Source of the DNA: CAZPQK01 sp964588695
Lineage (GTDB): Bacteria > Krumholzibacteriota > Krumholzibacteriia > WVZY01 > JAKEHA01
NCBI GenBank assembly: GCA_964588695.1
Contig: CAZPQK010000001.1
Span: forward strand, 310,001-374,000
Direction of reading: 5' to 3'
Length of the DNA: 64,000 nucleotides
Numbering within the stretch: the stretch's first letter is position 1; every line of letters begins with the position of its first letter. A program made the position numbers and the translations under genes. Of this stretch, positions 25,267 through 35,555 are shown one piece after another. The notes beneath the pieces were generated by a model. That model was not told where the DNA came from. It searched no databases and saw nothing but the letters and a program-made list of their open reading frames with translations.

Positions 25267-26713
25267 AGTGGATCTTCACCTTGTAGAGTCGAGTAAGCGA
25301 ACTAACCCCGCCGTACAGAAACGCTTTAATTATATACACGTTGGTATCGTTGTCCACGACGTGCGACGTGATCGATTCGGTAACCACCTGAATCGATCCA
25401 GACGAACCGGTGGTTTCAGCAACTCCACGGTTGGCCGTTGATGTACCACTATAGGTGATCAGCGAGATGGAAACGTTTTCACTTGCGGAGTTATCGAGCG
25501 CTTCGAGAGTAAGGCCGGTAATCGTGACACCGCTGGGAAGGTGAATTGGAGCCACAAAGGTCCCGGTTCCGGAGTTCGAATATATGTACTGACCCGGTCC
25601 GCGACTGTATGAGTCGCCCACTGCCAACGGCTGAAACACACCACCACCAACACTCCAAACATCGCTCGCCGACGGTAGCGTAATGCCGCCATTTACCGTC
25701 AATGTGTTGTCCACGATAGCGTCACCATTGACGTGCAACTCTGCCCCTGGGCTAACCGTGTTGATTCCCACGCGCCCGTCATTGGTAACGCTCAACCGAT
25801 TGCCACCGTTGTACACGATCCAGTTATTGCTACTTCCATCAAAGTAGTGCCACATGTTCGAACCAGCGCTGTATCCGTAGAACGGCTGGGTATTCACGCC
25901 TTCGGTGGTGATGTACATCCCGCCATAACCCGCCGTAACGGGAGCATGTATACCAAAAACTTCTGCAGAAGTAATACGCCCGGAACGACCCACACCAACA
26001 AACTGTGGCGACGAATCCACGTACACAAGGTCGTCAACATTTAGCGCGAAACCGTTCGAGATTCCGTTGTCGATGTGTAGCTTGGCCGCGGGTGACGACG
26101 TACCGATACCAACCAGGCCGGCGGCAATCGCATACATGTTCATCCCATTCAGCATCCAGTCCGCATCCGCCTGTGCGCCCGTCGAAGAGACGATCAAGGT
26201 GTCGCCAAACGTAGTGACTGTTGTATTCGTTCCCCCAACAACCGTGATGTCGTCGGTCAGCCCATTCACACTTCGCACTGTGGCGCCGTCCGCGATCGCC
26301 GCACCATTGACAGAGTTGTCATCAACCTGGCGTGCGCGCAACGCGTAAGGCGTCGCTGTAAGTTCCACTCGTGGGGTTAGCTCGGCGCCGCCACTGACCT
26401 GCAGACTCAACCAGTAGACATCGTCAAACGGAAGTGAAAGAGGATTTACCGATCCCAGTATGACGTCGAAACGCCCGGATACAACGGATACCGTTTGCGT
26501 TTCGGTCCAAAGCAGATTTCCGCCAGTGCCAGCGTCGTAAATATTGAACCGCAGCAAGTACGCACCGTCGGTAACAAGTATTCCGCTGCCGTCGGTTAGG
26601 ACGCCTTGATAGCTCATGGTGGGAGGAACTGCTGCCGTCGCCGGAACGCCCGTCAAAACAACTCCAACAAGCGCTGCCGCTACGAGTACGGCATTGAAGG
26701 TGCGATGAAACAT
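25241..26713 (-). CDS. Secreted trimer-like/phage-tail-like beta-rich protein
   Basis: 490 residues from the ATG at 26713 (AGGAG before it; an upstream ATG at 26779 adds a non-signal segment). Signal peptide ends near ATA. The N-terminal 130 residues (PTMSYQGVLTDGSG, FNIYDAGTGGNLLWTETQ, RVELTATPYALRA) form a module widely found at the start of secreted collar-like or adhesin-like proteins in FCB bacteria. The rest holds short repeats of the tail-fibre kind (VGIGTSSPAAKLHIDN, VGINTVSPGAELHVNGDA), which usually trimerise. No peptidase chaperone domain is recognisable at the C-terminus. Probably surface exposed; function unknown. The 295 bases upstream hold no gene I can support. Confidence 0.8.
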   Translation of the reverse strand: MFHRTFNAVLVAAALVGVVLTGVPATAAVPPTMSYQGVLTDGSGILVTDGAYLLRFNIYDAGTGGNLLWTETQTVSVVSGRFDVILGSVNPLSLPFDDVYWLSLQVSGGAELTPRVELTATPYALRARQVDDNSVNGAAIADGATVRSVNGLTDDITVVGGTNTTVTTFGDTLIVSSTGAQADADWMLNGMNMYAIAAGLVGIGTSSPAAKLHIDNGISNGFALNVDDLVYVDSSPQFVGVGRSGRITSAEVFGIHAPVTAGYGGMYITTEGVNTQPFYGYSAGSNMWHYFDGSSNNWIVYNGGNRLSVTNDGRVGINTVSPGAELHVNGDAIVDNTLTVNGGITLPSASDVWSVGGGVFQPLAVGDSYSRGPGQYIYSNSGTGTFVAPIHLPSGVTITGLTLEALDNSASENVSISLITYSGTSTANRGVAETTGSSGSIQVVTESITSHVVDNDTNVYIIKAFLYGGVSSLTRLYKVKIHYDTSTTLP

Positions 26714-27008
26714 ATAATTCTCCTGGTTTGAAGGCCTCAACATAAGACGCGACAAAACCTGGAAAAATCCGACAGGCAATCACATCCATCTTGCGTTATG
26801 AGCTCACTCGACCGGGAGGGAGTTCATGGGCAGCTATCACTAGTCCGTTGGCGGCGGCATCGTTTTGTGTTGCTTGAGAGCGCAAGTATAATATGATATG
26901 GGTTCCGCAAAAGCCCCCTGCACGTATGTCCGAGTCTGAAGCGGTGTACCAGGTGCGATAGCGACTGCTCGTGGTGCACATACGCTGATCGACAACGAAA
27001 GTCTAGCG

Positions 27009-28049
27009 ATGAAGAACTTGAGACTCATCACGGCAATGGGTGCAGTCCTAATAACCGCGATTTCCATATTTGGGTGCGATGATCCGCTGGATACTGGCTG
27101 CGAGTCAGTCTCTGCGGACGGGGAACTGATGTTCTACTGGTCGCGAACGTTTCCAACGTGGACTTTTAACAACGGGGACCGCACCGGCTACGTGTTTCAC
27201 CCAGTTTCAACAGCGCCGCGAACCGTGTTCGCATCATCGGTAGCGTATGTGGACGGTGTTGGCTTCGGCGGACTATACGAATTTACTTTGGGGCCAGCAA
27301 GGCAGGCGGTCGTAGCAGTACAGCCGACCACATTCGGCGGCCGAATCAATTCGATCGATTTTTTGGATGAAACTGGTGAACTGCTTGTTAGCAAGACCAC
27401 ATCGGCCGGCGGCGTGATTGTTCGGGGGCAAGCGTCGGTGCCGTTTGTGGTTGATGATACGCTCAATACCGCCGGCGTCACGATTCTGTCGGCAAGGTTT
27501 CTATCTGAGACTGAGGTAATATTCTACGGGTTCGATGAGACTGAATTTGGTTTCTTCAAGGGGGAATTTGACTCTACCTACGCACTCCTGAGTCCCGTAC
27601 TCCTGGGAAACAACGTTGAAGTCGAGCACTTTTGTGTGTCCCGAAGGAAGCGCAAGATTTACTTTGCAACGACAAGCGGTGCATACGCGTCCGAGGTTAC
27701 CACGCTCGAGGAAATTGATGTTGCGACGCAAGCACGTTCAGTGGTGGCCACTGCAGAAGGGGTGTTTGCAGGCCTTGCCCTTGATGACAGCGGCATGGAT
27801 GACGTCGTCTATGTCGCAAGAAACGTTAACGCACAGGGACGAGGCAGCGAAGCGTTCGCGACCAAGATATCTTTCGATACTGACGCGAAGCCGTCGTACT
27901 CACTGAAAACGAGCGAGCTTCGATGTTGGAACACGGAAATTGAAGGAATTAGGCTGTTGGCACCGAATGTCTTAATTTATGCGGCGCAAGATAGGCTTAG
28001 CTCAGGCAGTGCTCGTAGATCGTGGGCGTTAGCGCGTCGCGACTTTTAG
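27009..28049 (+). CDS. Hypothetical lipoprotein
   Basis: 346 residues with a lipoprotein signal (lipobox SIFGC, Cys23). The mature part is mainly beta with repeated segments pairing aromatic and acidic residues (FYWSRTFPTWTF, GLYEFTLGP, INSIDFLDETGELLV, VYVARNVN), which may form a beta-propeller. No known family is recognised. It converges on the giant metzincin gene, with a repeated element in between. Confidence 0.7.
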   Translation: MKNLRLITAMGAVLITAISIFGCDDPLDTGCESVSADGELMFYWSRTFPTWTFNNGDRTGYVFHPVSTAPRTVFASSVAYVDGVGFGGLYEFTLGPARQAVVAVQPTTFGGRINSIDFLDETGELLVSKTTSAGGVIVRGQASVPFVVDDTLNTAGVTILSARFLSETEVIFYGFDETEFGFFKGEFDSTYALLSPVLLGNNVEVEHFCVSRRKRKIYFATTSGAYASEVTTLEEIDVATQARSVVATAEGVFAGLALDDSGMDDVVYVARNVNAQGRGSEAFATKISFDTDAKPSYSLKTSELRCWNTEIEGIRLLAPNVLIYAAQDRLSSGSARRSWALARRDF

Positions 28050-28072
28050 ATTGCATCGTGAAACAATTTGCA

Positions 28073-28136
28073 CCCAAAGAGGCGACCTGGTAAACCATGC
28101 TGATCCGCACGGTGACTCGTTGTCGAGTGCGATTTC
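28073..28136. repeat. 64-bp direct repeat, copy 1
   Basis: Begins CCCAAAGAGGCGACC and ends GAGTGCGATTTC. It matches copy 2, 147 bases further on, at 61 of 64 positions. Contains small dyads TGGT-AA-ACCA and ACTCG-TTGT-CGAGT. It lies between two converging genes. Confidence 0.85.
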
Positions 28137-28219
28137 CCTGGGTGGGGTGCGACCCTTCCAGCGCGCAAGTGTTCGCAGCTATGAGACGGCGTCCCCGAGT
28201 TTTCTGAGCGCGATTTCGC

Positions 28220-28283
28220 CCCAAAGAGGCGACCTAGTAAACCATGGTGGTCCGCACGGTGACTCGTTGTCGAGTGCGATTTC
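28220..28283. repeat. 64-bp direct repeat, copy 2
   Basis: Same element as at 28073 with three substitutions. The GCGATTTC ending also occurs just before this copy (28210-28217), so the true repeat unit may be longer and tandem. Too short for an insertion sequence; REP-like or terminator-associated function is possible. Confidence 0.85.
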
Positions 28284-28335
28284 GCAAAGCGCATGAGCAC
28301 GAGACAACGATCACCGCGCGGACCGGAACCAGTGT

Positions 28336-31300
28336 TTACTTCAAGAGCATCATCTTTTTCGTCCGAACAAACTGCCCGGCTCGCAGGCGGTAAAAATACA
28401 CACCGCTCGCGACCGATTGACCATTGTTGTTCCGGCCGTCCCAGATTAGCGAATAGAAGTTCGGTTCCTGGTTACCCTCCATTAGCGTGCGAACAACGCG
28501 GCCCTGGACATCGTAGATAACCAGCGACACATCCGCTCGCTCCGGAACCACAAACCGAATCGTTGTGGTTGGATTAAACGGGTTCGGCACGTTCTGACGG
28601 AGCTCATACGATGCCTTAAACGTTACCTCGTACGGCCCGTAAAACTCGCTGCCGCCACGATCGGTAATCTCTTCGAGCATATAGTAGTACGTCTGACCCG
28701 GCTTACCCGTATCATCCACCCATTCATAACGCTCTCCTGAGACCCCACCAGTCGCCGGGGTTGTCGCCGTCGACACCCGATGGAAAACTCCGTCTTCCGC
28801 GTTCGAACGACGCAGATGGAACCCGGCTGCACCGATCTCGGTTCCCGTCTCCCAGCGAATCATCGCCTTGCCGTCTTCAACCTTGCCGGAAAAACTTGTG
28901 ACACGTACCGCCAGCGGTATGGAGATATCAAACTTGGCGCTCATACCCTGGCCAACCACCGTGCACTCTTTGTAGTCGTCTTCGTAAAGCGTGACCATGA
29001 TGCGAACGCAATCGCTCACCACCAGTGGAACGATCCAATCATACTCGCCGTCGTCATCGGTCAGCATTTCGGCAATTGGCAACCAGGTTGTTCCGTCGTC
29101 CAACGTGTAGAAGATGTCGACGTAGTCAACCTTTACGTCCGACGGCGAAGTCCATCGAATTGTAAATACTTCGTTTGCCACCAGCGTCTGACCTTCGGTG
29201 GGCGCGGTGATTTCCGGACGGTGGGTCCGGATAGAATCACAACCTTCAAAACAATCACCGGTGATCAGCATGCCGGACACAGTCGCCTTCACGTAATCAC
29301 CTTGCGGAATGATCATCTCGAAGAGCTCGCGATCGAACCAGTAAACCGCTTCCGGCAGACCATCTTTGTCGCGATCGGTAAACGGTTTCTTGAGCGCCTT
29401 CATTCCCGGAATCACGTCGTTAAGCAACACAGAGGTTGTGTCGATCAACTCGACCAGCCCAGTGTCGGGAAGCTCGATCCACGCGCGGATGTAACGCCCG
29501 CGATAGGTGTCCCACCAGTCGTCGAGTTCGTCGTCCTTGTCATCCTCCTCGCACGCACCGGTTGGATCGATTGGCAGCTTAATGGTGGACGGTTTCACCG
29601 TGACCTCTGCCAAATAATCGATCTTATCGGGCTGTTCGGTATCGTACACGAAGATCGTGCTTTCGCCGGCGTTGCAAACCACCCAGCGACCCGTTCCGCG
29701 CGGATCAACCGCGGCACCAGCTGGGTCATCGCCAGTCGGAATAGTATCGACGAACGCAATGCCAATCCCTGGCGGCGGAATGTCGTAGTCGTCGAAGGAA
29801 GCTGCGCCACCGGTGACTTCAACCGATACCACAATCACATCGTCGGAATCTTCCTGCACCAGATACAGGAGCGTACCGTCCGGCGAAATCGTAATCTCTT
29901 TGGTCTTGGAACCCGTTCCGACGCGCGACACAACGGAGAAGTACGAACTGCTGTTGGGGTCGTTGTCAATTATGAGCACTTCGCCCTCGGTCGTAAGCAC
30001 GTACAGTAATGTACCGTCCACCGAAATAGTAACGCTCTTGGTTGACTTGCCCGTCCCCACGCTCGACACCACTGCTTCCGTGCCGGTGTCGATTACCAGA
30101 AAGCCGGTATCGGTTCCTACGTAGAGAACCGTGCCGTCCACCGAGATGGTGACACCTTTGGTTGATTGCCCGGTTCCAACGCTCGACACCACCGTGTTAA
30201 ACGTCGCGCTGGACTCGTCAGAGTCAAGAACGCTGACATCCTGCGACCCAGCGTTGGCTACGTAAACTCGATCGCCATCGGGAGCAGCAACCAGGTCAAT
30301 GGGGTTCGCGCCCACAACGATGGTGCTTACCACCCGGTTAAACATTGCCGACGTCGAATCGGCGTCGATCACCGACACAGTGTTTGAACCAAAGTTGGCA
30401 ACATAAACCAACTTACTGGCAGGCTCGATGACCACGGCTAGCGGGTTGTCGCCAACTGTAACCGGATCGAAACTTTGAAATCCCTCCATGTCGATCGGGA
30501 TCACCACATCACTCTCGGGCGAAATCGAATACGCCAACGTACCATCGGCGGTTATGGCCACCGACTTAGTCGACGCACCGGTACCCACCGACGAAATGAC
30601 TTCGTCAATCGGCGACGTGTTCACCTCAAGTGCGTTAAAAGCAAGCGCAGACGAGGTGTCCCCGTTGGCAACGACTCGTAACGCCACTTGTCCCGGCGGA
30701 AAATTGTTCGGAACATCGACCCGAATAAAATCGATACCGGATTCATCCGCCGCAACCGCAACATCGTTGAACAGCACGGTGTTTTCGGTGGGCGCCGTTC
30801 CGAAACCGCTACCCGAAATCGTCAATGTAATGTTCGGAATCCCGCTGGGCGGCGAGACTGCGGCTACGGTAAGTGCTGGCGGCGACTGCGTGGTGAAACT
30901 TGCATTAAACGGTTGAGTCAGCGGTCCACCGGCAGCATCCTCCACATCGGTCGTGATCGCCACGGTATGCGTGCCGTCGTACGACAACGGTTCACGCGGC
31001 GTAATCGACACCGATTGGTTGTTGTTGGCGAAGCCAATCGTTCCGTCCAACACCTGGCCCGAAGGACCGATTAGCTGGAAAGACGACGACGTAATTGTGG
31101 AAGGATTAACCGGTCGACTGAACACCGCCTGCACCGCGGTCGTCGCGCTAACGTTGGTCGATCCGCTGAATGGCGCAAAACCGTTAACGGTAAGCGGCAA
31201 GTTTTCGGGTTCGTCGAACGCCTCGGCGTAGACCTCCGAGTCGGTAATCGCTCCCAGTACGCTGGCCCGAATGTTTTGCGCACCAACTACCGGACCTAAC

Positions 31301-34300
31301 TTCCAGGTCACTCCAATTTGACCGCTCTCGTCGGTGATACCCACCCATTCGTCAACAACCGTGTTGTCGACTACGAAACCGCCGCCACCCTCCGGCACCG
31401 AAAAACGCACCAATACGTTGGGTGAAGCTTCCTCGTTGTTTTCGATGGGGTCACCCGTACTAACCTGAAAGACGATATCCTGCGGAAGCACGGTGTTGAT
31501 CACGCCGGATTGTTCGTAGCCGGCGATGTTGTAGATCTGTCGGCCACCCAAACTAAAGTCGAGAACTTCGACCCGGTTTAAGAGGCGGTTAACCGCGTAT
31601 GCCCGCGACCCGTCCGGAGAGAACCCGAAGTCGGTGAGGTTCAGGTTGTACGTATCGAACGTGGAATTCTGAAAATCAAGAACCGGCCCCTGACCCGCAA
31701 TGTACTCAAACAGTTGAAACCCGATGTCGAGCGTTTCCACCATTAAGTTACGACCGCGTGGGTTAAACCGAACCTGTTCCAATACACCGGTACTTGCTCC
31801 GGAAATGCTTACGCCGTCCGCGGCAATAATCGGGTTGTGCGGGTCGGCAAGGGTGTACATGTACAGCGTGCGCGACGAACTCGGAGCCGGGTGGGTTTGC
31901 ACCACCAGCAGATCACCTTCGGGAGAGACATCCAGGCCAAGCGGAACTTCGCCGGGCTGAAACAGTATGTTCGCCACCACTTGCTGATACGTCGCTGAGA
32001 ACGGATCGTTGTCGAACACTTGCACTTGCTCGTTACCCGATTGCAGCAGGTAAATCGTTTGACCGTCGGGGTGATATACCATCTCGTTAACCACACCGCC
32101 GGAAAGGAACGAATCGGTTGTAGAAAGGGACTCCAGATCGACTCGGATCATTCCCGCAAACGCAAAATCGTAGATCCACATTTCCAGACCGCTTGGCGAA
32201 ATGGCCAACTGCGACGGATTGGTTAGTGGAGTTTCGGTAAACGAGGTATCTATGAAACCGTCGGGCTTCCCGAAGTCGGGGCTATTTGTGTCGGTGTTGA
32301 GAATAACGACACCACCACCGTCGCCTCCCTCATCGCCGGAAACACAAACAAACAGCAGCTTTCCGTCCGGCGTAAACAGCATGTCACGCGAACCGTTGGG
32401 CCCGTCGTGTACGTCGATGACCGCCACGACCTGATGAAAATCCGGTCGCTCCGGGTCGGTTCCGACCAGGGTCAATATTCCATTGAAGCCGATCACCGCT
32501 ACCAGGTCTCCTTTGGGCGAGACCGCAATGTGGCGCGTCAGTTGCGTCGCCAGGGGCGACGCGCTAATCGTGTCCGCTGGCTGAACGTTGCCCGTTGCTT
32601 CTTTCGGGAGAACGTTAAGAAACACTTCGTTGGACAAGAACGGAGTTGGGTTGTCGACGTCTTCTCGCCGCACTTTAATCGGCCCGGACGCCAACCCATC
32701 CGGCATTGTTAGATACGCGGAGTTGCCAAAGAAGTCGCTAAATGAAACTTCTGATTGGTCGGGAAGAATTAGCGTAAGCTCCGGTGCGCGAGACACACCG
32801 CCCACAGTGAGGCCGTTACCCCGAACGGTTACGACGCCGCCCGGAATGACATTTGTCGGCGTAACGCCTTTTAGCGTCACTGCACTTCCCAGCGTGTTGA
32901 CCAGGAGTTGCTTGGGACCGCCGGCGGGATCGCTGGTGACAAAGTTATAAACGCCGTCGGCGCCAACGACAACATCGTTGGGATCGGCCGCAGCACTGGT
33001 AGCAACCACACTCCGGAATGACGGACTCGACTCGATCAGGTCGATAACGTTAACACCGTCAAGCTCGCGGTTGGCGGCGTAGAGGTACTGTCCACCCGGG
33101 GATAGCGACAGTCCTTGCGGACCTCCGCCGGTGGGAATGTCTTGAACGTAAAAGCCGCCGTTGTTTAACGAAACAACTTTAATGTTTCCGTTGATGTCAC
33201 TCGCGTATGCACGAGCACCGGCGGGATCAACGATTACGTCGACCAGGTCACCGCCTACGGTAATTGTTGCGATCGCTGTATCGGCGACGGCGTCAAACAC
33301 AAGCACGTTCCCGTTACCGGTAATCCCAACAAAGCGTTCGCCGTCGGGTGTAAACGAAAGCTTTCCGCGAATGATAGGATCGGGCGGGACGATTACCTTC
33401 AACCGCTGCTGAAACGACGCGCTGCCAGTGTTGGCATCCCAAACTTGAATAACTCCGCCGGCGGTGGGAACGTAGGCGCGGCTGCCGGTAGGATCCACCT
33501 GAATTCCCAGCGGCTCATCGCCAACCGGGAGCGTGGCCAGCACCGTGTTAAAGAGCGCACCATCAGCCGGATCCGAGTCGATGACGTGAATCACCTGGTT
33601 CGCTCGGCCAATCCCCCAAATTCGACGGCCGTTTGGCGTCGGGCTGAGATCGTTGAGTCCCCCGTTAACATCGATCGGATCGACGGTAAGAAACTCGGCG
33701 ACGGTGTCATCGGTAGACACCGCTTCGAAACCATTTCGAGTCGCCACATAGGCGTAGTCGCCACTGGGCTGACTGACCACAGCCTTGGGGCTGGACTGCA
33801 GATTCACAACCCCGATTTGAGTCCCCGCAGCAATGTCGATGGCCGTGAGTACGGTAAACGGAACCGCGTTACTCGTTTCCGCCAACGTGAAAACCTGCAC
33901 GTCGCCGGTTGAAGCGTTCTCGGGAACGCGCACGACAAGCGAGTTTCGCGTCACTCCCAAAACCTGAGCGGTGTCGTCGTCAAACGTTACCGTGTTGTTG
34001 ATCAGGTTGGCGTCAAAACCAACACCGTTAATAACAACGGTCGACTGCGGCACGCCTTTCGCGGGCGACAAACTGGTGATCGCCAGCGGTGGCACCGGTT
34101 CAGTTGTAAACGTCGACGTAAAATCACTGGCCAGGCCGTTGCCGAACAAATCAGACAAGCCCGTGTTTAGCGTAATCGTGTACGTCTCGCTGTAGGTCAA
34201 CACCGACGCCGGCGTAAACACGATTACGGAATCATCGTCAAGAATCGTTGCCGCACCAGGTACGGAAGGCCCGATCGACGGAGTCACCGAAAAGTTACCG

Positions 34301-35547
34301 GCAATCGTATTAATGTCGATTGACTCGGAGAAACGAATGATCAACGCGCTTTGCACACCGATATTCGTGCTTCCGTTGGTCGGGATCACTTCGGTGACGG
34401 CCGGCGGAACGTTGTCGATGTTAGTAATAATGTCGGCGATGGTTTCACCGCCATCGACAACCAACACGGGTGTGGCATCTTCGCTGTTGTCTACGGCTGA
34501 TTCGTTGGCATCATAGAATTCCGGCACAAACAATGTCTGCGCCGTTGTATCGACAAGCGCGTTAATGTAGCCGGGCAACAAAAAGCCAATCGCCGCAGTC
34601 CCGTTGAGCGGGTGAATTGCGACGTTGTAGGAACCGGCAGCAAGTCCTGGAAACATAAAACTGCCGTCGGGCATCGAATAGTCGGCGGCAACTGTATCGC
34701 CAGCGACAGCATCAATAACAAACACGGCAGCGCCAGGCACCGGCTCGCTGGTAAGGCCGTCGGTAATCGTTCCCCGCAGCATGCTCGCGTTTGCGATAAG
34801 GGCGCTGTCCGGGTAGGAGCGTCGAAACAAGCTGATGTCTTCGGCTTCTAGCGTGCGCGCCTGAGTCGAGGGCGGCAACACAAAGAACATCGTCGACGTC
34901 GGTACCGGCGAGTGCGAAAGACCCCACAAGTGACCAGCTTCGTGAGTGGCAGTGGCCTGCAAATCCGTGCCGCCGCCAAGCGACGTTACGAACGTCTTGG
35001 TCGGGTTAAAGATCATGTCGGAGTCAACGATTTCGCCCGGACGATACAGCCGTCCGTTAAACAACGAATCCGAAGTAAACGACGTGGAAATGCCAACCGC
35101 CAGCACGGCGGACGGAAACGGAAATTCGTCGTCGACGAACGTCACCAGGTTCACCTGGTCGAGTCCATCGGCCACTTGTTGCGGCGTGGTTCCACCGTAG
35201 GTGACGTTGAACTCGACCCCTGGAATGCTGGTCCACGCGTCAACGGCATCCTGGATGGCGACAAAGTCGCTGCCGTCGCCAATATTGGGTGCACCCTGGT
35301 CGTTAATCAGGTAAGTGATGACGTCGTCGGCAGCACCCCAGTATTCGGTGTGACGCGCACTGACAAACGGGTCAATACAACCGTCACCGTCACGGTCAAA
35401 AAACGATGCGTCCTCGGTGACACATGCATCCGACGTATCGGGAACGCCGTCGCCGTCGGTATCTCCGGGAATAAAACCCTGCGCGCTAAACGAGCCCAAC
35501 ATTGCGGCAGCGATCAGCACGAAAAGCAAAGTAAACTTGCGCTTCAT
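28336..35547 (-). CDS. Giant secreted metzincin metallopeptidase with Ig-like, IPT and YVTN beta-propeller domains and sorting domain
   Basis: 2403 residues. Signal peptide (cleavage near SAQG), a calcium-binding D-x-D-x-DG segment (30-58), then a metzincin domain with zinc motif HEAGHLWGLSH (His202, Glu203, His206, His212) and a Met-turn Met220. Next come a carboxypeptidase-regulatory-like domain (~255-330), SbsA-type Ig domains (VIPTNGSTNIGVQSALIIRF and a second copy near 1480), IPT/TIG domains (SLSPAKGVPQSTVVINGVGF; VSPPSGIPNITLTISGSGFG) and long YVTN-type propeller stretches. It ends with an Ig/FN3 region and the sorting domain (NVPNPFNPTTTI, YDVQGRVV, ASGVYFYRL, KKMMLLK). Likely exported to the surface. 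Eight bases follow the stop of the gene upstream, so both share a transcript. Confidence 0.9.
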   Translation of the reverse strand: MKRKFTLLFVLIAAAMLGSFSAQGFIPGDTDGDGVPDTSDACVTEDASFFDRDGDGCIDPFVSARHTEYWGAADDVITYLINDQGAPNIGDGSDFVAIQDAVDAWTSIPGVEFNVTYGGTTPQQVADGLDQVNLVTFVDDEFPFPSAVLAVGISTSFTSDSLFNGRLYRPGEIVDSDMIFNPTKTFVTSLGGGTDLQATATHEAGHLWGLSHSPVPTSTMFFVLPPSTQARTLEAEDISLFRRSYPDSALIANASMLRGTITDGLTSEPVPGAAVFVIDAVAGDTVAADYSMPDGSFMFPGLAAGSYNVAIHPLNGTAAIGFLLPGYINALVDTTAQTLFVPEFYDANESAVDNSEDATPVLVVDGGETIADIITNIDNVPPAVTEVIPTNGSTNIGVQSALIIRFSESIDINTIAGNFSVTPSIGPSVPGAATILDDDSVIVFTPASVLTYSETYTITLNTGLSDLFGNGLASDFTSTFTTEPVPPLAITSLSPAKGVPQSTVVINGVGFDANLINNTVTFDDDTAQVLGVTRNSLVVRVPENASTGDVQVFTLAETSNAVPFTVLTAIDIAAGTQIGVVNLQSSPKAVVSQPSGDYAYVATRNGFEAVSTDDTVAEFLTVDPIDVNGGLNDLSPTPNGRRIWGIGRANQVIHVIDSDPADGALFNTVLATLPVGDEPLGIQVDPTGSRAYVPTAGGVIQVWDANTGSASFQQRLKVIVPPDPIIRGKLSFTPDGERFVGITGNGNVLVFDAVADTAIATITVGGDLVDVIVDPAGARAYASDINGNIKVVSLNNGGFYVQDIPTGGGPQGLSLSPGGQYLYAANRELDGVNVIDLIESSPSFRSVVATSAAADPNDVVVGADGVYNFVTSDPAGGPKQLLVNTLGSAVTLKGVTPTNVIPGGVVTVRGNGLTVGGVSRAPELTLILPDQSEVSFSDFFGNSAYLTMPDGLASGPIKVRREDVDNPTPFLSNEVFLNVLPKEATGNVQPADTISASPLATQLTRHIAVSPKGDLVAVIGFNGILTLVGTDPERPDFHQVVAVIDVHDGPNGSRDMLFTPDGKLLFVCVSGDEGGDGGGVVILNTDTNSPDFGKPDGFIDTSFTETPLTNPSQLAISPSGLEMWIYDFAFAGMIRVDLESLSTTDSFLSGGVVNEMVYHPDGQTIYLLQSGNEQVQVFDNDPFSATYQQVVANILFQPGEVPLGLDVSPEGDLLVVQTHPAPSSSRTLYMYTLADPHNPIIAADGVSISGASTGVLEQVRFNPRGRNLMVETLDIGFQLFEYIAGQGPVLDFQNSTFDTYNLNLTDFGFSPDGSRAYAVNRLLNRVEVLDFSLGGRQIYNIAGYEQSGVINTVLPQDIVFQVSTGDPIENNEEASPNVLVRFSVPEGGGGFVVDNTVVDEWVGITDESGQIGVTWKLGPVVGAQNIRASVLGAITDSEVYAEAFDEPENLPLTVNGFAPFSGSTNVSATTAVQAVFSRPVNPSTITSSSFQLIGPSGQVLDGTIGFANNNQSVSITPREPLSYDGTHTVAITTDVEDAAGGPLTQPFNASFTTQSPPALTVAAVSPPSGIPNITLTISGSGFGTAPTENTVLFNDVAVAADESGIDFIRVDVPNNFPPGQVALRVVANGDTSSALAFNALEVNTSPIDEVISSVGTGASTKSVAITADGTLAYSISPESDVVIPIDMEGFQSFDPVTVGDNPLAVVIEPASKLVYVANFGSNTVSVIDADSTSAMFNRVVSTIVVGANPIDLVAAPDGDRVYVANAGSQDVSVLDSDESSATFNTVVSSVGTGQSTKGVTISVDGTVLYVGTDTGFLVIDTGTEAVVSSVGTGKSTKSVTISVDGTLLYVLTTEGEVLIIDNDPNSSSYFSVVSRVGTGSKTKEITISPDGTLLYLVQEDSDDVIVVSVEVTGGAASFDDYDIPPPGIGIAFVDTIPTGDDPAGAAVDPRGTGRWVVCNAGESTIFVYDTEQPDKIDYLAEVTVKPSTIKLPIDPTGACEEDDKDDELDDWWDTYRGRYIRAWIELPDTGLVELIDTTSVLLNDVIPGMKALKKPFTDRDKDGLPEAVYWFDRELFEMIIPQGDYVKATVSGMLITGDCFEGCDSIRTHRPEITAPTEGQTLVANEVFTIRWTSPSDVKVDYVDIFYTLDDGTTWLPIAEMLTDDDGEYDWIVPLVVSDCVRIMVTLYEDDYKECTVVGQGMSAKFDISIPLAVRVTSFSGKVEDGKAMIRWETGTEIGAAGFHLRRSNAEDGVFHRVSTATTPATGGVSGERYEWVDDTGKPGQTYYYMLEEITDRGGSEFYGPYEVTFKASYELRQNVPNPFNPTTTIRFVVPERADVSLVIYDVQGRVVRTLMEGNQEPNFYSLIWDGRNNNGQSVASGVYFYRLRAGQFVRTKKMMLLK
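29860..30610 (-). repeat. Internal SVGTG-STK propeller repeats of the giant protein
   Basis: Four copies of a blade motif (SSVGTGASTKSVAI, SSVGTGQSTKGVTI, SSVGTGKSTKSVTI, SRVGTGSKTKEITI, each followed by DGT-L-Y) lie in this stretch. Two adjacent copies (about 30008-30200) are nearly identical in DNA as well, indicating recent blade duplication. Confidence 0.8.
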
Positions 35548-35555
35548 GTTAGTGC

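Noticed and set aside
28046..28300. 84-codon minus-strand frame with two similar peptide segments
   Set aside because: The similarity comes from the 64-bp DNA repeat; the three base changes give non-conservative residues, so there is no sign of selection on protein.
28780..30009. 409-codon open frame on the plus strand opposite the giant metzincin gene
   Set aside because: No signal peptide, motif or domain; it mirrors the codon pattern of a clear gene with recognised domains on the other strand.
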